NCBI GenBank assembly: GCA_016287765.1
Contig: JAEEWS010000039.1
Coordinates: 1-29,940 of the forward strand
Length of the DNA: 29,940 nucleotides
Direction of reading: 5' to 3'
Source of the DNA: Lachnospiraceae bacterium
GTDB lineage: Bacteria > Bacillota_A > Clostridia > Lachnospirales > Lachnospiraceae
Part shown: positions 16,139-25,232 of the stretch, piece by piece
How the letters are laid out: each line of letters begins with the position of its first letter
Numbering within the stretch: the stretch's first letter is position 1
The notes under the pieces: generated by a model
The model's input: only the letters and a program-made list of their open reading frames with translations
What the model was told of the DNA's origin: nothing
The model's database searches: none
Translations under genes and position numbers: made by a program

Positions 16139-18427
16139 TTATTTTTTTCTGTTAGCCTGTTTCACTATCATTTCCACCAGTTTATAGGGTATGCCTCCCT
16201 GCATGGCAACGCAGTCCACAGGTCCGTCCTTTACCCCTTCCACTGTCATCATTACCTCCGGATCCTCCCTGGATTTTCCCTTATACATGGAATAGACCAC
16301 TTTTAAAGCTATTTTTAACAGTGCCTTTCCAAGCAGGGATTTTTTAGACAATTCCGTAAGGGAATTGTATATCGAATAATGTCCGGGCTTAACCAGATCC
16401 AGATTGCTGTCGTTTTTCCCAATATAGCATGAAAGCTGAGCTCCCGCAGGATGCTCGTTGTAATCCGTTCCTTTTACCTTTATGGTTTCAAAAAGATCCG
16501 GATCCTCCAGAGATCCTCCCACACAGATCCCCCATTCCCCCTCTACCGGGTTAAACCGCTTAAGCAATGTGTCATAGATGGAAAAAGCCCTTTCATCAAT
16601 CTCTGTTTCCACCTCTTTTTCTTCTCCCGGATTCAGGAATATCTTTTTAAAGCCCTTAAGTTCATGTTTTGCTCCCGGATATCTTCCCTCCGGTCTTTTT
16701 GTGTAAACCTGAGCGATCTCGGCTCCTGCCCTGTCCCCCGTATTTTTGACCTTAAAGCTCACCTTCACTTTTCCGTCGTCCAAAACGTTTTTGGATAATT
16801 TCAGGTCACTGTAACCGAAGGTGGTATAGGAAAGTCCGTATCCAAAGGGAAACTGGACAGCGATCTCTCTCGTATCATAGTAACGATAGCCCACGAACAG
16901 ACCTTCTTTATAAAATACCTCATTGGAAGATGTGGCAAAACATCCGTAACAGGGTGTGCTCCGGATGTCCCCGGGCCAGGTTTCCGCCAGTTTTCCGGAA
17001 GGATTCACCTCTCCGGAAAGCAGTTTTACCGCAGCCTTTGCCACAGCTTCTCCTCCCAGATACATGTGAAGGATCGCTTTCATTTTATCCTTTTCAGGGA
17101 TAATAAAGGGGGATCCTCCGAAGGAAAGGAAGATTATATCCCCTCTTTCCGCCAGTTTCTTTAAAAGACTCCGCTGATTTCCGGGGATCTCCAATGTCTT
17201 CCTGTCGTATCCCTCTCCTTCAGCCAGATCCGTAAGACCGCCGCAGAAAAGGACGGGCAACCCGTTTTCAACAAGCTTCAAGGCTTGTTCTTCCAGCTCA
17301 AGGTCGTTTTTATCCATATCTTCCCTGTAACCTTCGGCATAATGCACTTTATAGCCTGCCTTTTCAAGCTCTTCCGTAATATCCGGGTGTTTTACCGTAT
17401 TTATATGACTGCTTCCGCCGCCCTGGAAACGCACTTTCTTTGCCAGGCTGCCGATCACGTTTATTTCCGTATTCTTTGAAAGAGGCAGGATCTTATCCGT
17501 ATTCTTAAGAAGCACCGCACCTCCCAGTGCTGCTTCAAGAGCGATATCGTAACCTGCTGTTTCCTTCACTTCGCTGTTTTTTCTGTTTTCCACGGCATAG
17601 GTTTTTATCAGTCTTTCCATCCGTCCTATTGCCCGGTTTAAAGTCTCTTCGTCTGTCTCTTTGTTATCAAGCCCCTTTTCCAGCTGTTTCTTGTGTACAT
17701 TTGAAAGCACAGGCATTTCCAGATCCATTCCTGCATTAACCGACTTGACAGGATCTATGCATGCGCCCCAATCCGACACTACCACTCCCTCATAACCCCA
17801 TTCGTTTCTTAAGATCTCCGTAAGCAGATGATGATTCTCCGTCGCCTTGTATCCGTTAAGATAATTGTAGGATGCCATTACAGTTGCGGGTGCGGCCTCC
17901 TTCACCACCTTCTCAAAAGCCGCCAGATAGATCTCCCTTAAAGTTCTTTCATCCACTCTGCTGTTGGAAGACATGCGCCTTGTTTCCTGGCTGTTGGCAG
18001 CGAAATGTTTAAGCGATGTCCCGACCCCATTTTGCTGAACTCCCTTAACATAGGCGCAGCCCAGCTTCCCCGCAAGGAAAGGATCTTCGCTGAAATACTC
18101 AAAATTCCTTCCGCAAAGAGGCGACCGCTTAATGTTTATCCCCGGTCCCAATACCACGGATACTTTAGCGTTCCACGCTTCTTTTCCTATGGAATCCGCC
18201 ACCTTTTCCACCAATTCTTCATCCCAGCTTGCCGCAAGACAGCTTGCTGTCGGGTAGCAGGTGGAAACGTAACTGTCATTGTTGGTCTTGGCACTCTCCT
18301 CCTGCCGTCTCAGTCCGTGAGGTCCGTCGGAAAGGTGCAGTGACGGATATTTTCCGTTGCAGTCATTGGTGTGCCACATCCCTTTTCCCGAAAGCAGAAG
18401 CAGTTTTTCCCGTAATTCCTCCTTCAT
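16139..18427 (-). CDS. Glycoside hydrolase family 3 beta-glucosidase-like enzyme
   Basis: This 762-residue retaining beta-glycosidase has no signal peptide and so is cytoplasmic. The N-terminal (alpha/beta)8 domain has HLSDGPHG, GRNFEYFSEDP, the catalytic-site LKHFAAN and the nucleophile D219 in VVSDWGA. It is followed by the alpha/beta sandwich domain (AVAKAAVKLLSGEVNPSGKL region) and a fibronectin-III-like domain (FKVKNTGDRAGAEIAQVY). About 100 further residues end in a basic tail. The substrate could be cellobiose, other beta-glucosides or beta-xylosides; GH3 sequence alone does not settle it. Two ATGs are close together; AGGAGG six bases before the second (18427) favours it over 18433. 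It is first in a two-gene operon with the GPH symporter, under a strong-looking extended -10 promoter. Confidence 0.92.
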   Translation of the reverse strand: MKEELREKLLLLSGKGMWHTNDCNGKYPSLHLSDGPHGLRRQEESAKTNNDSYVSTCYPTASCLAASWDEELVEKVADSIGKEAWNAKVSVVLGPGINIKRSPLCGRNFEYFSEDPFLAGKLGCAYVKGVQQNGVGTSLKHFAANSQETRRMSSNSRVDERTLREIYLAAFEKVVKEAAPATVMASYNYLNGYKATENHHLLTEILRNEWGYEGVVVSDWGACIDPVKSVNAGMDLEMPVLSNVHKKQLEKGLDNKETDEETLNRAIGRMERLIKTYAVENRKNSEVKETAGYDIALEAALGGAVLLKNTDKILPLSKNTEINVIGSLAKKVRFQGGGSSHINTVKHPDITEELEKAGYKVHYAEGYREDMDKNDLELEEQALKLVENGLPVLFCGGLTDLAEGEGYDRKTLEIPGNQRSLLKKLAERGDIIFLSFGGSPFIIPEKDKMKAILHMYLGGEAVAKAAVKLLSGEVNPSGKLAETWPGDIRSTPCYGCFATSSNEVFYKEGLFVGYRYYDTREIAVQFPFGYGLSYTTFGYSDLKLSKNVLDDGKVKVSFKVKNTGDRAGAEIAQVYTKRPEGRYPGAKHELKGFKKIFLNPGEEKEVETEIDERAFSIYDTLLKRFNPVEGEWGICVGGSLEDPDLFETIKVKGTDYNEHPAGAQLSCYIGKNDSNLDLVKPGHYSIYNSLTELSKKSLLGKALLKIALKVVYSMYKGKSREDPEVMMTVEGVKDGPVDCVAMQGGIPYKLVEMIVKQANRKK

Positions 18428-18482
18428 GGTCATCCTCCTCCAATGTTGTTGTTAATATCATCATATGACATTTATGGTATAT

Positions 18483-18491
18483 ATTATATCA
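18483..18491 (-). promoter_or_regulatory. Extended -10 promoter of GH3-symporter operon
   Basis: Minus strand TGA TATAAT, a perfect extended -10, about 56 bases upstream of the GH3 ATG. There is no clear -35. The palindromic element at 18521-18618 begins roughly 30 bases upstream of this box, so it caps the upstream side of the promoter. Confidence 0.6.
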
Positions 18492-18520
18492 TATTTGTAA
18501 CATAATATATCGTTTTTGTA

Positions 18521-18618
18521 TTTTTGACACCCGGGGACGGGGTTAGTGGTTCACTTTTTGCCCCTTTGGGGACGGGGTCAAAAAGTGAACCACTAACCCC
18601 GTCCCCGGGTGTCAAAAA
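18521..18618. repeat. 98-nt palindromic element with perfect 40-bp inverted arms
   Basis: Left arm 18521-18560 and right arm 18579-18618 are exact reverse complements over all 40 bases, starting TTTTTGACACCCGGGGACGG. The 18-base centre contains its own CCCC-TTT-GGGG mini-hairpin and a further direct copy of GGGGACGGGGT (18568-18578). That copy can pair with ACCCCGTCCCC at 18596-18606, giving an alternative fold. Fully folded it is an extremely stable hairpin on either strand. It contains no gene. GGGGACG-rich palindromes of this general look recur between genes in many bacteria and resemble non-autonomous REP- or MITE-like elements, but no transposase is nearby and the family assignment is inference. 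It lies between the Opp-operon terminator and the GH3 promoter and could act as an extra transcription block. Confidence 0.88.
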
Positions 18619-18639
18619 AGGGCAGTTTACACTGCCCTT
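18614..18639 (-). terminator. Rho-independent terminator of GH105-Opp operon
   Basis: Minus strand AAGGGCAGT, loop GTAA, ACTGCCCTT (nine pairs, 18639-18618), then a T tract TTTTTT (18619-18614). It sits 14 bases after the last ATPase gene. The T tract is shared with the outer edge of the palindromic element. Confidence 0.9.
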
Positions 18640-18652
18640 CCTTAAATCTACA

Positions 18653-19678
18653 TTATTCTGCTTTTGCAAGGGCTTCCAGATCGAAGCCGTTAAGTTTGAG
18701 TTCTTCTGCTCTGTGACAGGCGCAAAGCCTTCCGTCGGGCATTTTCTTAAGCTCGGGTGCAACTTCCGCACACTTTTTGGTGCAGTAGCGGCATCTTTCG
18801 TGGAAGAAGCAGCCTGAAGGGGGATTTGCCGGATTCGGTATCTCGCCCTTAAGAGGAATGCGCTCCATCTCATAGGTGGGATCCGCCACGGGAACTGCCG
18901 AAAGCAGTGCCTCGGTGTAGGGATGCATGGGATGGGAGTAGAGTTTTTCCGTTTCACAGAACTCCACCATCTGTCCCAGATACATAACACCCACTTTATC
19001 GGAAATGTGCTCCACCACCGAAAGGTCGTGGGAAATAAACAGATAAGTAAGGCCGAATTCCTTCTGAAGATCACGAAGGAGGTTTATAACCTGTGCCTGA
19101 ATGGAAACGTCAAGAGCCGAAACCGCCTCATCGCAAACAATGATCTGAGGCTGTACCACAAGAGCTCTCGCTATACCTATTCTCTGACGCTGACCGCCGG
19201 AGAAAGCATGGGGATAACGCATGAGATACATAGGATTAAGACCTACCTTAACCGCCATCTCCTTGGCTCTCTGGTCCATTTCACTCTTGGGCATATCCGG
19301 ATAATTGGCCTTTAAAGGTTCCTTGATGATGTCCAGGACCGTCATTCTGGGATCCAGAGATGAATAGGGATCCTGGAAGATCATCTGGATCTCCTTACGG
19401 ATATTCTTCATCTTTTTATTGTCTACTTTTAAAAAGTCAACTTCTTCACCCGACTCGGTGCGATACCAGACTTCTCCTTCAGAAGCATCATAAGCGCGCA
19501 CGATGCATCGTCCCAGTGTGGTCTTGCCGCAGCCCGACTCACCTACGATACCGATGGTCTCACCGGGTTTTACATCAAAAGAAACATCTGTGACTGCCTT
19601 AACCGTAATTCCTTTGGAAGTAAAGCGTTTATGTACATGTCTGACTTCAAGAATGTTCTCTTTTTTCATCTCGCTCAT
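18653..19678 (-). CDS. Opp/Dpp-type ABC importer ATPase (OppF-like)
   Basis: This is the second ATP-binding subunit of the importer encoded by the five preceding genes. The 341-residue protein has Walker A GESGCGKT, the Q-loop in [12 protein letters not shown], signature [15 protein letters not shown], Walker [13 protein letters not shown] and the switch histidine in FISHDLS. The C-terminal oligopeptide-transporter extension has a cysteine cluster ([14 protein letters not shown]), where relatives bind a 4Fe-4S cluster. The usual Walker B proline is alanine (DEA), often seen in Gram-positive OppF. The ATG at 19678 has AGGAGG eight bases upstream; a GTG two codons earlier is too close. Two bases separate it from the oppD-like stop. 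It is the last gene before the terminator. Confidence 0.93.
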   Translation of the reverse strand: MSEMKKENILEVRHVHKRFTSKGITVKAVTDVSFDVKPGETIGIVGESGCGKTTLGRCIVRAYDASEGEVWYRTESGEEVDFLKVDNKKMKNIRKEIQMIFQDPYSSLDPRMTVLDIIKEPLKANYPDMPKSEMDQRAKEMAVKVGLNPMYLMRYPHAFSGGQRQRIGIARALVVQPQIIVCDEAVSALDVSIQAQVINLLRDLQKEFGLTYLFISHDLSVVEHISDKVGVMYLGQMVEFCETEKLYSHPMHPYTEALLSAVPVADPTYEMERIPLKGEIPNPANPPSGCFFHERCRYCTKKCAEVAPELKKMPDGRLCACHRAEELKLNGFDLEALAKAE

Positions 19679-19680
19679 AC

Positions 19681-20814
19681 TCACGCCCTCCTGCCAAACA
19701 ATTTTTTCTTTTTGGGAGCCTTGGCAGCCTCCTGCGCCTCAAGTTCCGCCTGACGGCGTTCCCTTTTCTCACGTTCCGCTATTTCTTTTCTGGCTCTCTC
19801 GCACTCAGCCCTGCATTTCTCATGATCGCAGGCAAAGCATGCGATCTTGTGTCCTGGCTCGATCTCCACCAGTTCGGGTTCAGCCTTGTTGCAAAGTCCG
19901 TCGATAGCCACTGTACATCTGTCATAGAAGCCACACTGAATGGGAAGGTTCATTGCAAGAGGAACCGTACCTTCAATGGAGAAAAGCCTCTCATCACGGG
20001 ATCCGCCGATCTTGTGTACCGAACCGATGAGTCCCTTGGTATAAGGATGCTGCGGGTTGGCATATATCGTCTCGGTGTCCGCACTTTCGATTATCTTTCC
20101 AAGATACATTACCGCCACTCTGTCGCACATCTTGGCAACAACGCCCAGGTCATGAGTGATGAAAAGAATGGCAGTATTGAAATCTTTCTGCAAAGATTTC
20201 ATAAGTTCCAGGATCTGAGCCTGAATGGTAACATCAAGGGCTGTTGTGGGCTCATCCGCTATGAGCATCTTGGGATTGCACACAAGCGCCATTGCTATAA
20301 GCGCTCTCTGAAGCATGCCTCCGGAGAACTCATGAGGATATTGGTTGTAACGCTTTTCCACATTTGCGATACCGACTTTTTTCATCACCGACATGGAGAT
20401 CTCTTTTGACTTTTTCTTGTCTTTGGTTATATGAAGTCTTGTACACTCATTGATCTGATTTCCGATGGTATACATGGGTGAGAAGGCAACCATGGGTTCC
20501 TGGAAGATCATGGATATCTGCTTTCCGCGGATGTTTCTGATCTCATCTCCCTTGGGGTCCAGATCCAGGATCTCCACTTCTCCCGATTCATCGGAATTAA
20601 ACTTTATGGATCCTGATGCTTCGCACTTTTTATCATTTATGGCAAGAATAGCCTTACAGGTAAGGGATTTTCCGCAACCGGACTCACCTACCAGCCCAAG
20701 GGTTTCGCCCTTCTTTATTTCAAAATTTACTCCACGAACTGCTGTGAGCTCGCCCTCCATCATATGAATATTCACACGGAGGTCTTTGACTTCAAGAATA
20801 TTATCTTTATTCAT
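19681..20814 (-). CDS. Opp/Dpp-type ABC importer ATPase (OppD-like)
   Basis: This 377-residue ATP-binding subunit pairs with the OppF-like subunit to drive import. It has Walker [10 protein letters not shown]-loop [12 protein letters not shown], signature [15 protein letters not shown], Walker [13 protein letters not shown] and switch FITHDLG. The C-terminal oligopeptide-transporter region has cysteines (CGFYDRC, then CFACDHEKC). A highly charged coiled-coil-like tail of about 40 residues follows ([14 protein letters not shown], ending [10 protein letters not shown]) and is not typical of OppD; it may be a membrane or partner contact. GGGAGG six bases before the ATG supports the start, 16 bp after the OppC-like gene. 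Confidence 0.93.
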   Translation of the reverse strand: MNKDNILEVKDLRVNIHMMEGELTAVRGVNFEIKKGETLGLVGESGCGKSLTCKAILAINDKKCEASGSIKFNSDESGEVEILDLDPKGDEIRNIRGKQISMIFQEPMVAFSPMYTIGNQINECTRLHITKDKKKSKEISMSVMKKVGIANVEKRYNQYPHEFSGGMLQRALIAMALVCNPKMLIADEPTTALDVTIQAQILELMKSLQKDFNTAILFITHDLGVVAKMCDRVAVMYLGKIIESADTETIYANPQHPYTKGLIGSVHKIGGSRDERLFSIEGTVPLAMNLPIQCGFYDRCTVAIDGLCNKAEPELVEIEPGHKIACFACDHEKCRAECERARKEIAEREKRERRQAELEAQEAAKAPKKKKLFGRRA

Positions 20815-20830
20815 TTATTACCTCCCGGTT

Positions 20831-21949
20831 CTATTTATACGGATCGGCTGCATCACGAAGACCGTCGCCCAAGAAGTTATACGCCAAAACCGTAATTGTT
20901 ACGAAGATGATGGGGATCAGCTTGTGAGGATTTGTTGCCACGTCTGTTACCGAGCTGGCTTCCTGAAGGAGAACACCCCAGCTGGTAGCGGGACTCTTGA
21001 TACCCAAGCCCAGGTAGGACATGGAAGTTTCACCTACGATGGAGCCCGGAATACCTAAGGTAAGAGATACGATCAGGTAACTCATAAAGCCGGGAACCAG
21101 ATGCTTCCAGATGATCTTCCAGGTACTTACTCCCGCAAGTCTGGCTGCCATAACATAATCTTCGTTCTTGAGGGAAAGGAACTTACCGCGGACGATACGC
21201 GCCATTCCCGTCCAGTTGATAAAGGAAAGTATTATTGTAATATACAGATAGATCTTAATTGTGGAGATACCTGCGGGAATAGCTGCGGAAAGCGCCATCC
21301 ACAAAGGTATCTGCGGCACAGCTCCTATAACCTCGATGATACGCTGGATGACCATATCCACTGCGCCTCCGAAGTAGCCTGAGATGGATCCTATGGTAAT
21401 ACCCAGGAAGAAGCTTATGATAGCACTGGCAAAAGGAATGGTAAGAGATATCTGACTTCCCAGAAGCACCCTGGAGAAAATGTCTCTTCCCAAAGAATCC
21501 GCTCCGAAGAGGTAGACCTTAGCTCCCGTTCCTCCGTTGGATCCTTCTTTAACACCGAAAAGATGGATATCGGCTTTGATAAGGCCGAAGATCTTGTATT
21601 CCTCTCCGTGTTCAAAAAGCCCGATCTTGTAGTATTCCGATGTATCTTCGGATACTGTTACCGTAAATGTCTTTTTATCTATCGTTTTAACCTTTTTAAA
21701 TACATAAGGTCCCACAAACTCGCCTTCATACATACAGCGGATCTTTGTAGGCGCTGTATCCTTGTAAAGAGAATCAAAGGTATCCAGGCCATAAGGTGCA
21801 AGCACATCCGCAAACAATGCTCCGATGTAAAGGATAGCCAATACAAGAAGAGAGATCTTTGCAAGCTTGTGCTTTTTCAGCTTTCTTGCCATCAATGTCC
21901 ATTGGGAGGCAAGATAATAATCTTCTTTTGATCTTGTTTTTTTGCTCAT
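20831..21949 (-). CDS. Opp/Dpp-type ABC importer permease (OppC-like)
   Basis: This 372-residue inner-membrane permease has TM1 near residues 30-52 and five more segments from about residue 165. The ATPase-contact loop is recognisable (EDYVMAARLAGVSTWKIIWKH). The stretch between TM1 and the conserved FGADSLGRDIFSR (about residue 148) is near 95 residues, longer than usual, rich in Lys/Asp/Tyr and with a strand-like KKTFTVTVSED, giving an extra extracytoplasmic domain. The ATG overlaps the TAA of the OppB-like gene by one base (TAATG), implying coupled translation in equal amounts, as expected for the two halves of one channel. Confidence 0.93.
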   Translation of the reverse strand: MSKKTRSKEDYYLASQWTLMARKLKKHKLAKISLLVLAILYIGALFADVLAPYGLDTFDSLYKDTAPTKIRCMYEGEFVGPYVFKKVKTIDKKTFTVTVSEDTSEYYKIGLFEHGEEYKIFGLIKADIHLFGVKEGSNGGTGAKVYLFGADSLGRDIFSRVLLGSQISLTIPFASAIISFFLGITIGSISGYFGGAVDMVIQRIIEVIGAVPQIPLWMALSAAIPAGISTIKIYLYITIILSFINWTGMARIVRGKFLSLKNEDYVMAARLAGVSTWKIIWKHLVPGFMSYLIVSLTLGIPGSIVGETSMSYLGLGIKSPATSWGVLLQEASSVTDVATNPHKLIPIIFVTITVLAYNFLGDGLRDAADPYK

Positions 21950-23079
21950 TATCTGCTTCCTCCTGAATAACGGATCCTGGGATCAAGAAATGCAAGTGCG
22001 ATATCCGAAAGAAGGATACCTACAACAACCAGTGTTGCCTGGATCATTACGATAGCTCCCGCAAGGTACATGTCCTGAGTTAGGAGCGCCTGTAAAAGCT
22101 GCGGTCCCTGGATCTGCATGTTAAGTACCAACGCTGTAACCGTTGATCCCGAGAAGAGGCTGGAAAGGATTCCGCCAAGTCCCGAAACCGTAGGGTTAAT
22201 AGCTGCTCTGAAGCAATACTTCATTATGATCTTTCTTTCTTTAACACCCTTGGCTCTCGCTGTAAGTGTGTACTGTCTTCCTATCTCGTCCAGCATCTGT
22301 GCACGGACCGAACGGATGATGCCGCAGGTACCGGAAGTACCGATAACTATGATGGGAATGATAAGACGCTTAAGGAATTCGCCGAAGTTATACCAGTGGA
22401 TACCGTTTACCATCATATCCTGGGAGAACAGGCCCACGTTCGCTTTTCCTGTCCATTTATATGATAAATACATAAGTACTATTGCCAAAATAAAGTTGGG
22501 TATCGCCGTTCCCAAAAATCCTATTACGGAGAAAACATAATCTCCTACGGAATATTGATGCGTTGAGGAATAAATGGCGATGGGGATCGAAACCGCATAC
22601 TGGAAGATCATTATTATGGATGTTACTATGATGGTAATACCCAGTCGTTCCTCAACCACATCCCATACATTCTTACCGAATGCAAAGGAATACTTCCAGT
22701 TGTGATGTGAATGATATATCCTGTAGTATTGTGAATCGGTGGGTGTCCATATTATATCCCTGATCCACATACCGTATTGAACTATAACGGGCTTGTCAAG
22801 TCCATACTCGGCTCTCATGGCCGCAGCCTCATCCTCCGTTACTATCTCGCCTTCACTGGCAAGGGCGGAAATGTGAGCTGAAACATAATCTCCCGGAGGG
22901 AGCTGTATTACGAAGAACACAAGGATCGAGACAAGGAAAATTGTTGGAATGAACATCAAAACACGTCTTATGATGTACCGCACAAGATCCTTCCCGAAAA
23001 AGTCCTTTAACACCTCAAAAAAGATGCTCTTCGGTTTTTTGCTATTCATATTTTCAGCAACGTTTACATTTGTGTCCAT
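21949..23079 (-). CDS. Opp/Dpp-type ABC importer permease (OppB-like)
   Basis: This 376-residue inner-membrane permease forms the channel with the OppC-like subunit. A cytoplasmic N-terminus of about 35 residues leads to TM1 (VLMFIPTIFLVSILVFFVIQ) and LPPGDYV. The remaining five segments follow, with the conserved RAQMLDEIGRQYTLTARAKG loop that contacts the ATPases and the C-terminal DPRIRY typical of OppB/DppB. AAAGGA precedes the ATG. It lies 103 bp downstream of the binding-protein gene, with an intercistronic hairpin in between, and overlaps the OppC-like gene by one base. Confidence 0.93.
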   Translation of the reverse strand: MDTNVNVAENMNSKKPKSIFFEVLKDFFGKDLVRYIIRRVLMFIPTIFLVSILVFFVIQLPPGDYVSAHISALASEGEIVTEDEAAAMRAEYGLDKPVIVQYGMWIRDIIWTPTDSQYYRIYHSHHNWKYSFAFGKNVWDVVEERLGITIIVTSIIMIFQYAVSIPIAIYSSTHQYSVGDYVFSVIGFLGTAIPNFILAIVLMYLSYKWTGKANVGLFSQDMMVNGIHWYNFGEFLKRLIIPIIVIGTSGTCGIIRSVRAQMLDEIGRQYTLTARAKGVKERKIIMKYCFRAAINPTVSGLGGILSSLFSGSTVTALVLNMQIQGPQLLQALLTQDMYLAGAIVMIQATLVVVGILLSDIALAFLDPRIRYSGGSR

Positions 23080-23128
23080 TGACTTTCCTTTCTCACGTTC
23101 TTACAAAATAAGGATGTTTTATAAATGG

Positions 23129-23158
23129 GAAGGCGGAAAACTTTTGTCCTCCGCCTTC
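23129..23158 (-). promoter_or_regulatory. Intercistronic stem-loop between binding protein and permease genes
   Basis: Minus strand GAAGGCGGA (23158-23150) pairs with TCCGCCTTC (23137-23129), a perfect nine-base stem with a 12-base loop. No T tract follows. It sits 24 bases after the binding-protein stop, where ABC operons often carry an mRNA-stabilising or partly terminating hairpin that keeps binding-protein levels above the permeases. Confidence 0.65.
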
Positions 23159-23182
23159 TTCATTATTCGTTTGTATCAGTTA

Positions 23183-25219
23183 TTACTTTTTAAAGAATGT
23201 CCAATAGTGAGCAATGTTAGCATACTGATAAAGGTCTGCGGAAACCAGGTTATCAGGATAGTTGTGGATCTTGGAGTTGATAAGTGAGTAAGAACCAAGT
23301 CCTTCAAGATAAGCGATGGACCACAGGTTGTTCTTGTGGATCTCGTACATCTGAAGAGCTATTTCATCCTTAGCTTCCTTATCGGGTGTAGCCTGCCACT
23401 TCTCGCAAAGTTCAACGAGCTTAGCCATATCGCCGGTGGGCTTAACTCCGGATTCGCCGCTTGTCTGATAATAGGTACCGTAATCACCGTACCATTCAGC
23501 TGCCTGTGCAACGGGTGCAAAAGGTGCTACACGGTCATTGAGACCAAGTCCGCCGATAGCGGTATGAGGACCTACAACTGCTACCCAGTCATTGTTATCG
23601 ATAGCCTGATCGAATGCATCTACGGAAAGTTCCTTAACGTCTGACTTGATGCCTGCCTTTGCCCAATACTGGGAAAGAACCGTATAAGCCTGATCATTAC
23701 CTGAATCTGTGTAATAGTAGAATGTAAGGATGAGGTCGGAACCGTCGGCAAAATCATAGAAGCCGTCCTTACCCATCTTAAGTCCGCAGCTCTCAAGAAG
23801 CTTCTTGGCTGCTGCCACATCGTACTCGGTCCACTTCTTGGTCCACTCTTCATCATAACCGAAGTTACCTTCTGAAGGACAGCACTGTCCGGGCTCAAGG
23901 AAGTTATCGGAAAGAAGTCCGGAAACCTCTGAACGGTCAACGCTGATGGACATAGCCTGACGGAATGCAGGATTTGCAAACAATGTTGCATAGTTGGCAT
24001 CCTTGGATGTGTAGTTAAATGTTACCTGATAAGATCCCCAGTTTGTTCCCGCAAATGTTCTGAGAACAGCTCTTCCGTTCATATCTGCAAGAGTAGAGGA
24101 GATATCCTTCATTGCAATACCGATAACATCGAGAGATCCGTCTCTGAAAAGAAGGAGATCCTGACCTTCAGCAGATGTCATGGTGTAAGTGATCTTATCG
24201 CAGTAAGGAAGCTGCTGCCCTTCAGCATCAACCTTCCAGAAATATTCGTTTCTTAAGAATTCACAGTAGTTGCCCTTGTAGTTGTTGGCTCCGTCAGCTG
24301 TTGAAAGAACATAGGAGTTAAGAGTAGGGATTCCGGGCCAGTTCCAGAAATAGTAAGCAACCTGCTTACCGAGGTCCTTGATCGTTGAGAAGCTTAAGCC
24401 CTTCTTCTGTGCGTTCTGAAGTGCTTCTTCATCTGTAAGTTTGCTTTCGCTCCAAACAGAATTGGGGATCATATCCTTTAAATAATGCTCGGGAGCCCAG
24501 CACCACTTGAAATCACCGTTCTCAATGAAAGAAGCGGGATATTTGGGATTCTGGAATGTCCAGGTTACTTCGTAATCGTTAACCTTGGTAAGAACAGCAA
24601 AATCGCCATCCTTCTTGTCATTCTCTCTGAGTGCTGTCCAGCTTGCCTTTGTATCAAAGTTTGTCTTATGGCATGCTTCATACCAGAAAACAATGTCATC
24701 TGCTGTGAAAGGTTCGCCGTCGGACCACTTCATGCCTTCACGGAGCTTAAAGGTCCAAACTGTATAATCAGAGTTGTATGAGAACTCTTTGATAACGTTG
24801 GGATAATAAGTACCATCGGTATTGTAATGGATGATGGACTCAAGGATAGCTCTGGAGCAGTTCCAACCTGAGCTGGATCCGAGAAGGTTGATGTTATCGC
24901 CGTAAACACCGATCTCAAGAGGATCGCCGTTGGCGTCAACCTGCTCTACGAAAACGTCATCCTTTGTAGGGATCCTGTCTTCAACCTTGGCAGTAGCTTT
25001 AATGGAAGGTGCCTGGGAGAACTTCATCTCTTCAACGGGTACCGGTGTGGGTGTAGATGTGGGTGTTGCTGTTGCCTTCACAGCTTCTGTTGCTTTTACA
25101 GCTGCCTTGGTAGGTGTGGGATCTGCTTTTGAAGATGCGGGTGTATTGGTATCGCCGCATGCTGCAAGAGAGAGTACCATTGTTGCTGCAAGAAGCATTG
25201 ACAAAAGTCTTTTCTTCAT
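23183..25219 (-). CDS. Family 5 solute-binding lipoprotein of the ABC importer (OppA-like)
   Basis: This 678-residue surface lipoprotein captures the substrate for the OppBCDF-like importer. It starts MKKRLLSMLLAATMVLSLAA with lipid cysteine C21, then a Thr/Pro/Ala linker (about residues 22-65). The bacterial extracellular solute-binding family 5 domain follows (VWTFKLREGMKWSDGEPFTA, ADDIVFWYEA), the usual oligopeptide-binding fold. It is about 100 residues longer than typical OppA. Family 5 proteins also bind oligosaccharides in other bacteria, and the gene is preceded 13 bp upstream by a GH105 hydrolase, so a pectin-derived oligosaccharide is a better guess than peptides. AAGGAGG eight bases before the ATG supports the start and high expression. 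Confidence 0.92.
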   Translation of the reverse strand: MKKRLLSMLLAATMVLSLAACGDTNTPASSKADPTPTKAAVKATEAVKATATPTSTPTPVPVEEMKFSQAPSIKATAKVEDRIPTKDDVFVEQVDANGDPLEIGVYGDNINLLGSSSGWNCSRAILESIIHYNTDGTYYPNVIKEFSYNSDYTVWTFKLREGMKWSDGEPFTADDIVFWYEACHKTNFDTKASWTALRENDKKDGDFAVLTKVNDYEVTWTFQNPKYPASFIENGDFKWCWAPEHYLKDMIPNSVWSESKLTDEEALQNAQKKGLSFSTIKDLGKQVAYYFWNWPGIPTLNSYVLSTADGANNYKGNYCEFLRNEYFWKVDAEGQQLPYCDKITYTMTSAEGQDLLLFRDGSLDVIGIAMKDISSTLADMNGRAVLRTFAGTNWGSYQVTFNYTSKDANYATLFANPAFRQAMSISVDRSEVSGLLSDNFLEPGQCCPSEGNFGYDEEWTKKWTEYDVAAAKKLLESCGLKMGKDGFYDFADGSDLILTFYYYTDSGNDQAYTVLSQYWAKAGIKSDVKELSVDAFDQAIDNNDWVAVVGPHTAIGGLGLNDRVAPFAPVAQAAEWYGDYGTYYQTSGESGVKPTGDMAKLVELCEKWQATPDKEAKDEIALQMYEIHKNNLWSIAYLEGLGSYSLINSKIHNYPDNLVSADLYQYANIAHYWTFFKK

Positions 25220-25232
25220 AAAAGAATCCTCC

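Noticed and set aside
18484..19074. Open frame on the minus strand covering the end of the OppF-like gene and the palindromic element
   Set aside because: It overlaps the well-supported ATPase gene in another frame, has no ribosome binding site, and reads through the terminator and palindrome.
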